DNA of 8,798 nucleotides from an uncultured Collinsella sp. (GTDB lineage Bacteria; Actinomycetota; Coriobacteriia; Coriobacteriales; Coriobacteriaceae): contig CABURG010000066.1 in assembly GCA_902493835.1 (NCBI GenBank), positions 1 through 8,798 on the forward strand, in the 5' to 3' direction. The position numbers were made by a program, and so were the translations under genes. Positions 5,584 through 8,798 of this stretch are shown in pieces (within the stretch, counting starts at the first letter, position 1; each line of letters starts with the position of its first letter). The notes under the pieces are model-generated. The model was not told the origin of the DNA and made no database searches. It worked only from the letters and a program-made list of their open reading frames with translations.

Positions 5584-6640
5584 CGCTTTCCTTGACCGTC
5601 AGCGAGACCAGGCGGAATGCGATGGTGAGCACCGCCACGCCAATCACGCCCGAAAGAATATACATCGCGGCCTGGCCGGCAAAGCCAAGGCCCTGCTCCT
5701 CGGAATAGGCCTGCAGATAATCGCCCGTGGGCAGGGCATCGGCAAAGGTCGGGGTATCGAGGCCGACCGAAGCCTGCAGGCTGTCGTCGCCAGCCTCCTG
5801 AACGGCGGTCGCGGCGCCCTCGGCGTCCCACTCGCCCCAGGCGTCACCCGTGGCCAGCAGGCCCAGCGGCGTGGCCACGACAAGCACGGCAACCAGGATG
5901 AGCGTGGGGACCAGCGAGGTCTTCTTGGCAGCAGCGCCCTCGGCAGCAAGCTGGCCATCGACGGCCTCGGGCCCGACGATAATGCTCGGCGCCGTCTTCT
6001 TAATGAAACCGTAGATGGCGGCCGTCGCCACGCCCTCGATCACGCCGGCAACCAGCATATGCGGGATCAACATGGCAGGGATAGCAACAGACAGCGGGAA
6101 GGGGCAGTACAGCGGAGCGCCCGAAGCGTTGGTAAAGAGCATCGGCTGAATACCAAACTCGATTGCCGCGCACAGGGCCGCCAGGCACAGGCCGACCCAA
6201 CCGCTCACGATGGCAGAAACCGAGGTGCCCCAGCTCTTGTCGTGCAGACGGCTGTTGAGCGCACGGAACACGATAGCAGCGACAAACGGCAACACAAAGG
6301 CCATGTTAAAGCAGTTGGCGCCAAACGACAGAACGCCGCCGTCGCCAAACAGCAGCGCCTGCAGCGCCAGCGCGACCGAGACAGCGATAGCCGCGGCCTC
6401 GGGGCCCAGCAGCAGCGCGATGAGTGCGCCGCCGACGGCGTGGCCTGTGGTGCCACCGGGCAGCGGAACGTTAAACATCATGAGCAAAAAGGAGAACGCA
6501 GCGCAAATACCCAGAAAGGCCATATGCTCGCGATCGAGCGTGGCGCGCACTTTCTTGATGCAGTGAACCCATACGGGCACCATCGCCACCGCCATGACGG
6601 CATCGGTCTGCGGGGACAGGTAGTTGTCTGGAATGTGCAT
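5555..6640 (-). CDS. cbiM: CbiM/NikM metal-binding component with fused CbiN/NikN-like C-terminal domain
   Basis: This is the membrane substrate-binding (S) component of an ECF-type Ni2+/Co2+ importer. The N-terminus MHIPDNYLSP supplies Met1 and His2. The conserved third ligand is His67 in GGTTGH, the position known from the NikM structure. This fixes the start at ATG 6638-6640, preceded by GGGAGG (6646-6651) with 5 nt spacing. Residues 1-215 form the multi-helix CbiM domain. Residues about 241-361 are an extra part: a helix (244-262) ending in TPLGLLATGDAWGEW, an external loop, and a last helix (323-345). This has the layout of the CbiN/NikN accessory subunit, so a separate cbiN gene is not needed. 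Asn6 replaces the usual Gly of MHIPDGYLS. It is the first gene of the operon. Nickel is favoured over cobalt because of the NikR-like operator. Confidence 0.94.
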   Translation of the reverse strand: MHIPDNYLSPQTDAVMAVAMVPVWVHCIKKVRATLDREHMAFLGICAAFSFLLMMFNVPLPGGTTGHAVGGALIALLLGPEAAAIAVSVALALQALLFGDGGVLSFGANCFNMAFVLPFVAAIVFRALNSRLHDKSWGTSVSAIVSGWVGLCLAALCAAIEFGIQPMLFTNASGAPLYCPFPLSVAIPAMLIPHMLVAGVIEGVATAAIYGFIKKTAPSIIVGPEAVDGQLAAEGAAAKKTSLVPTLILVAVLVVATPLGLLATGDAWGEWDAEGAATAVQEAGDDSLQASVGLDTPTFADALPTGDYLQAYSEEQGLGFAGQAAMYILSGVIGVAVLTIAFRLVSLTVKESGAHGNSRAA

Positions 6641-6697
6641 ATACGCCTCCCGGTTGCCGGCGCATGGGATTGCAGCGCCGCTTGAACCATTTCATCA

Positions 6698-6725
6698 GTG
6701 TTACGAGCACGATGATTCGTAACAC
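6698..6725 (-). promoter_or_regulatory. NikR-like operator in front of cbiM
   Basis: A perfect 9-bp inverted repeat, GTGTTACGA (6698-6706) and TCGTAACAC (6717-6725), lies just downstream of the predicted cbiM transcription start. Written as GTGTTA-N16-TAACAC it spans 28 bp with the same arm length and spacing as the E. coli NikR operator GTATGA-N16-TCATAC. The arms differ in sequence, as they do between NikR lineages. Binding here would block the promoter when nickel is plentiful. The palindrome is seen; the NikR assignment is inferred. Confidence 0.6.
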
Positions 6726-6735
6726 GCCGCGGGCT

Positions 6736-6764
6736 ATCATAGCAAAACGGCGCACTGCCGACAA
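6736..6764 (-). promoter_or_regulatory. Promoter of the cbiMQO operon
   Basis: On the minus strand TTGTCG (6764-6759, 4 of 6 matches) is followed after exactly 17 bp by TATGAT (6741-6736, 5 of 6), with the TGC extension directly before it. Transcription would start near 6729, immediately before the NikR-like palindrome, giving a leader of about 90 nt to the cbiM start. Confidence 0.65.
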
Positions 6765-6778
6765 AGCAGCACGCCGTT
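6744..6778 (-). terminator. Probable pheT terminator overlapping the cbiM promoter
   Basis: In minus-strand RNA AACGGCGUGCUGC (6778-6766) pairs with GCAGUGCGCCGUU (6758-6746). This is a 13-bp stem with two U-G wobbles and the loop UUUGUCG, ending in a run of four U. On the opposite strand the same two positions are C-A mismatches, so the hairpin works only for RNA read in the pheT direction. It lies about 110 bases after the pheT stop. The U run is short, so termination may be partial. Confidence 0.55.
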
Positions 6779-6886
6779 ATGTAATGCGCGTGTCATATAT
6801 GCAGGCTCAGCAGCGCCTTATACCGGCCATAGCAGTCACGTAGGATTCGGCAGCAGCCACCGCTGACCCATACTCCAGCGCAAGAC

Positions 6887-8798
6887 CTAGCCGCGGACCT
6901 CGCCGTTTACGCCCTTGCACACCTTGGCGACGATCTTCTGGTGCGCCTTTTCGACCTCTTCGCTGGTGAGCGTGTGGTCGTCGGAGCGATACGTAAGCGC
7001 AAAGGCCATGGACTTCTTGCCCTTGCCGATGCGGACCGGATCGCGGTAGACATCGAACAGGCGCACGCCCTCGAGCAACTTGCCGCCGGCGCTGGTAATA
7101 CGGCGCTCAAGATCCTCGCAGGTCACAGTGTTGTCGACCACGATAGCAAGGTCGTGCTCAACGGCCGGGTATTGCGAGAACTCACGGTAGTTCTCCTGGT
7201 TGCGGGCACCCTTGATCAGCTTGTCCAGGTCGAGTTCAAAGGCAACGACGACCTCGTCGATGCCCATAGCCTCGCGCGCCTCGGGGTGGATCTCGCCGAC
7301 CCAGCCCAGCACGGTACCGCCCGAGAGCACCTCGGCAGCACGACCCGGCTGCAGGAAGGCATAGCTCTCGCCCTCGACGGGACGGAAGCGAACCTTCTCG
7401 ATGCGCAGCTGGGCGAGCAGTTCCTCAACGATGCCCTTGCCAGAGAAGAAGCGCAGCTTGCGGTACTTCATGTTCCAGGACTGCTCGCTCCACTGGCCCG
7501 AGAGCACACCCGCCACGGACTTGGTCTCCTTGGGCAGGCTGGCGTTCTCGCGACCGTGGAACAGGCTGCCGACCTCGTACAGGTGCACGTTGGGCGTACC
7601 GTGCGCCTCGTTGTAGGCCACGGACTGCAGCAGGCCCGGCAGCAGCGAACGACGCATCTCGGTCTGCTCGGCTACCAGCGGGTTCATGAGAACCACGGGG
7701 CAGCCGCGGCCCTCGGTGGACATGCCAATCTTCTCCAGGTCGCCCGGGGCGGCAAAGCCAAAGGTCGTGGTCTCGTTGAGGCCACAGGCGCGCAGGATCT
7801 CGCCGACCTTGCGGGTAAGCTTCTGCTCGCGCGTCAGACCGCCGATGTGGTTCTTGGCAGCCGGAATGGTCGCCGTGACGCGACCCATGCCCCATAGGCG
7901 CAGGACCTCCTCGATCAGGTCGATCTCACGCGGTAGGTCGGGACGGAAGCTCGGCGGCGTGACCATAAAGTCCTCGCCGTCGCACTCGACGGTGCAGCCC
8001 AGGCGGGTGAGCGAGCGCTCGATAAAGTCGGGCTCGATGTCGGCGCCGCAGATGGCGCGCACGCGGGCCAGGCGCAGCTTGATGCTGTCGATGGTTTTGG
8101 GCGCGGGGAACACGTCCACATAGCCGGGGGCGACCTCGCCGCCGGCGATCTCCTCGATAAGCGCGCACGTCACATTGGCGACGTCCACGCAGCCGGTCTC
8201 GTCGACCTGGCGCTCAAAGCGGATGGAGGCGTCGGAGATAAGCGACAGGTCACGGCTGGTGTGCGAGGTGCGGCCGGCGTTGAAGCAGGCGCTCTCGACC
8301 ATCACGTCAACGGTATCGTCCTCGATCTCGGAATCCATGCCGCCCATGACGCCGGCCAACGCCACAGGGCGCTCGCCGTCGGTGATGAGGCCCATGCCGG
8401 CGTCGAGCACACGCTCCTCGCCATCGAGCGTCGTGAACTTCTCGTCCTGCTGGGCGGCGCGAACCACCACGCGACGGTGGCCATCGCGCTCGGCAAAGGT
8501 GTCGAGGTCAAAGGCGTGCAGCGGCTGGCCGGTGAGCATCATCACGTAGTTGGTGATATCGACGATGTTGTTGTGCGGGCGCACGCCCAGGGCGTTGAGG
8601 CGCTTGACCATCCAGTCGGGCGAGGGGCCGACCTTCACGTTGCGCACGATGCGGGCGACGTAGCGGTCGCACAGGCCCTCGTCGGCAATCTCGACCGAAA
8701 GCTCGTCGTCGGTCGCGCGGCCGGTCTCGACCTTGATGGCGGGCAGCTCAACGTGGAAATCGCGGTCGAAGATGGCACCGGTTTCGCGGGCCATGCCG
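6887..8798 (-). CDS. pheT: Phenylalanine--tRNA ligase beta subunit (N-terminus beyond the right edge)
   Basis: This is the beta subunit of the cytosolic alpha2-beta2 enzyme that charges tRNA-Phe. About 637 C-terminal residues are visible and the frame stays open to the window edge. Full-length members are about 800 residues, so roughly 160-180 are missing, including the N-terminal tRNA-binding domain. Counting from the Met codon at 8792-8794: the B3/B4 editing domain is about 45-220, with RPHNNIVDITNYVM and GQPLHAFD. B5 is about 232-305, with FRPDLPREIDLIEEVLRLWG. The catalytic-like core is about 320-530, with NPLVAEQTEMRRSLLPGLL. The C-terminal ferredoxin-fold anticodon-binding domain is about 540-633, with YPAVEHDLAI and FDVYRD. 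In most bacteria pheS precedes pheT and would lie just to the right. A likely terminator hairpin follows about 110 bases after the stop. Confidence 0.97.
   Translation of the reverse strand, partial: GMARETGAIFDRDFHVELPAIKVETGRATDDELSVEIADEGLCDRYVARIVRNVKVGPSPDWMVKRLNALGVRPHNNIVDITNYVMMLTGQPLHAFDLDTFAERDGHRRVVVRAAQQDEKFTTLDGEERVLDAGMGLITDGERPVALAGVMGGMDSEIEDDTVDVMVESACFNAGRTSHTSRDLSLISDASIRFERQVDETGCVDVANVTCALIEEIAGGEVAPGYVDVFPAPKTIDSIKLRLARVRAICGADIEPDFIERSLTRLGCTVECDGEDFMVTPPSFRPDLPREIDLIEEVLRLWGMGRVTATIPAAKNHIGGLTREQKLTRKVGEILRACGLNETTTFGFAAPGDLEKIGMSTEGRGCPVVLMNPLVAEQTEMRRSLLPGLLQSVAYNEAHGTPNVHLYEVGSLFHGRENASLPKETKSVAGVLSGQWSEQSWNMKYRKLRFFSGKGIVEELLAQLRIEKVRFRPVEGESYAFLQPGRAAEVLSGGTVLGWVGEIHPEAREAMGIDEVVVAFELDLDKLIKGARNQENYREFSQYPAVEHDLAIVVDNTVTCEDLERRITSAGGKLLEGVRLFDVYRDPVRIGKGKKSMAFALTYRSDDHTLTSEEVEKAHQKIVAKVCKGVNGEVRG

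Noticed and set aside
3926..6640. B vitamin ECF transporter (group I or II)
   Set aside because: The S component begins with MHIPD and has GGTTGH, which marks CbiM/NikM metal transporters rather than vitamin-binding S components.
4859..6685. A 608-codon plus-strand open frame opposite cbiQ and cbiM
   Set aside because: Composition is Arg, Ala and His rich without domains. The minus strand encodes CbiQ and CbiM with clear motifs, so this is an antisense shadow.
6641..6735. Cobalamin or NiCo riboswitch in the cbiM leader
   Set aside because: The leader of about 90 nt is too short for a B12 riboswitch, no B12 box is seen, and the only strong pairing is the NikR-like palindrome, which explains it better.
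6941..7897. Long plus-strand open frame opposite pheT
   Set aside because: It is an antisense shadow of the PheT core and anticodon-binding domain.

Overview
The window looks like a stretch of chromosome from a GC-rich Actinomycetota, most likely Coriobacteriia and perhaps Collinsella. This is inferred from protein style, GC-rich codon use and gene content, not from a marker gene. All genes are ordinary-looking chromosomal genes. I see no insertion sequence, prophage, CRISPR array, tRNA or rRNA.

Layout from left to right. (1) At 1-892, minus strand, is the N-terminal third of a Ca2+-type P-type cation ATPase, cut by the window edge. (2) At 893-1333 is a 441-base divergent intergenic region. 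Its left part is the leader of the ATPase gene and folds, on paper, into two hairpins. The second buries the ribosome binding site, and the two loops are complementary over 7 nt. Its right part is an AT-rich promoter region for pyruvate kinase, with a TATAAT box and a 21-bp-spaced direct repeat. (3) At 1334-2794, plus strand, is pyk, followed by a very strong intrinsic terminator. (4) At 2861-3001 is a coding-looking orphan tail. (5) At 2998-3846, minus strand, is a protein related to zinc-dependent phospholipase C. (6) At 3926-6640, minus strand, is a three-gene ECF-type metal uptake operon, transcribed in the order cbiM (with a fused CbiN/NikN-like tail), cbiQ, cbiO. (7) At 6641-6886 is the operon's control region: an extended -10 promoter followed by a NikR-like palindrome, with a hairpin that probably ends pheT transcription. 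(8) At 6887-8798, minus strand, is most of pheT (phenylalanyl-tRNA synthetase beta), cut at its N-terminus by the window edge.

How the parts fit: CbiM is the substrate-binding membrane component, CbiQ the coupling membrane component and CbiO the ATPase of one importer for Ni2+ or Co2+. The promoter palindrome has the arm spacing of a NikR operator and no B12 riboswitch is visible, so nickel is the better guess. Pyk closes glycolysis and PheT charges tRNA-Phe; both are housekeeping genes unrelated to the transporter. The most interesting unexplained element is the structured leader of the P-type ATPase, which resembles a translational riboswitch but matches no class I could recognise.
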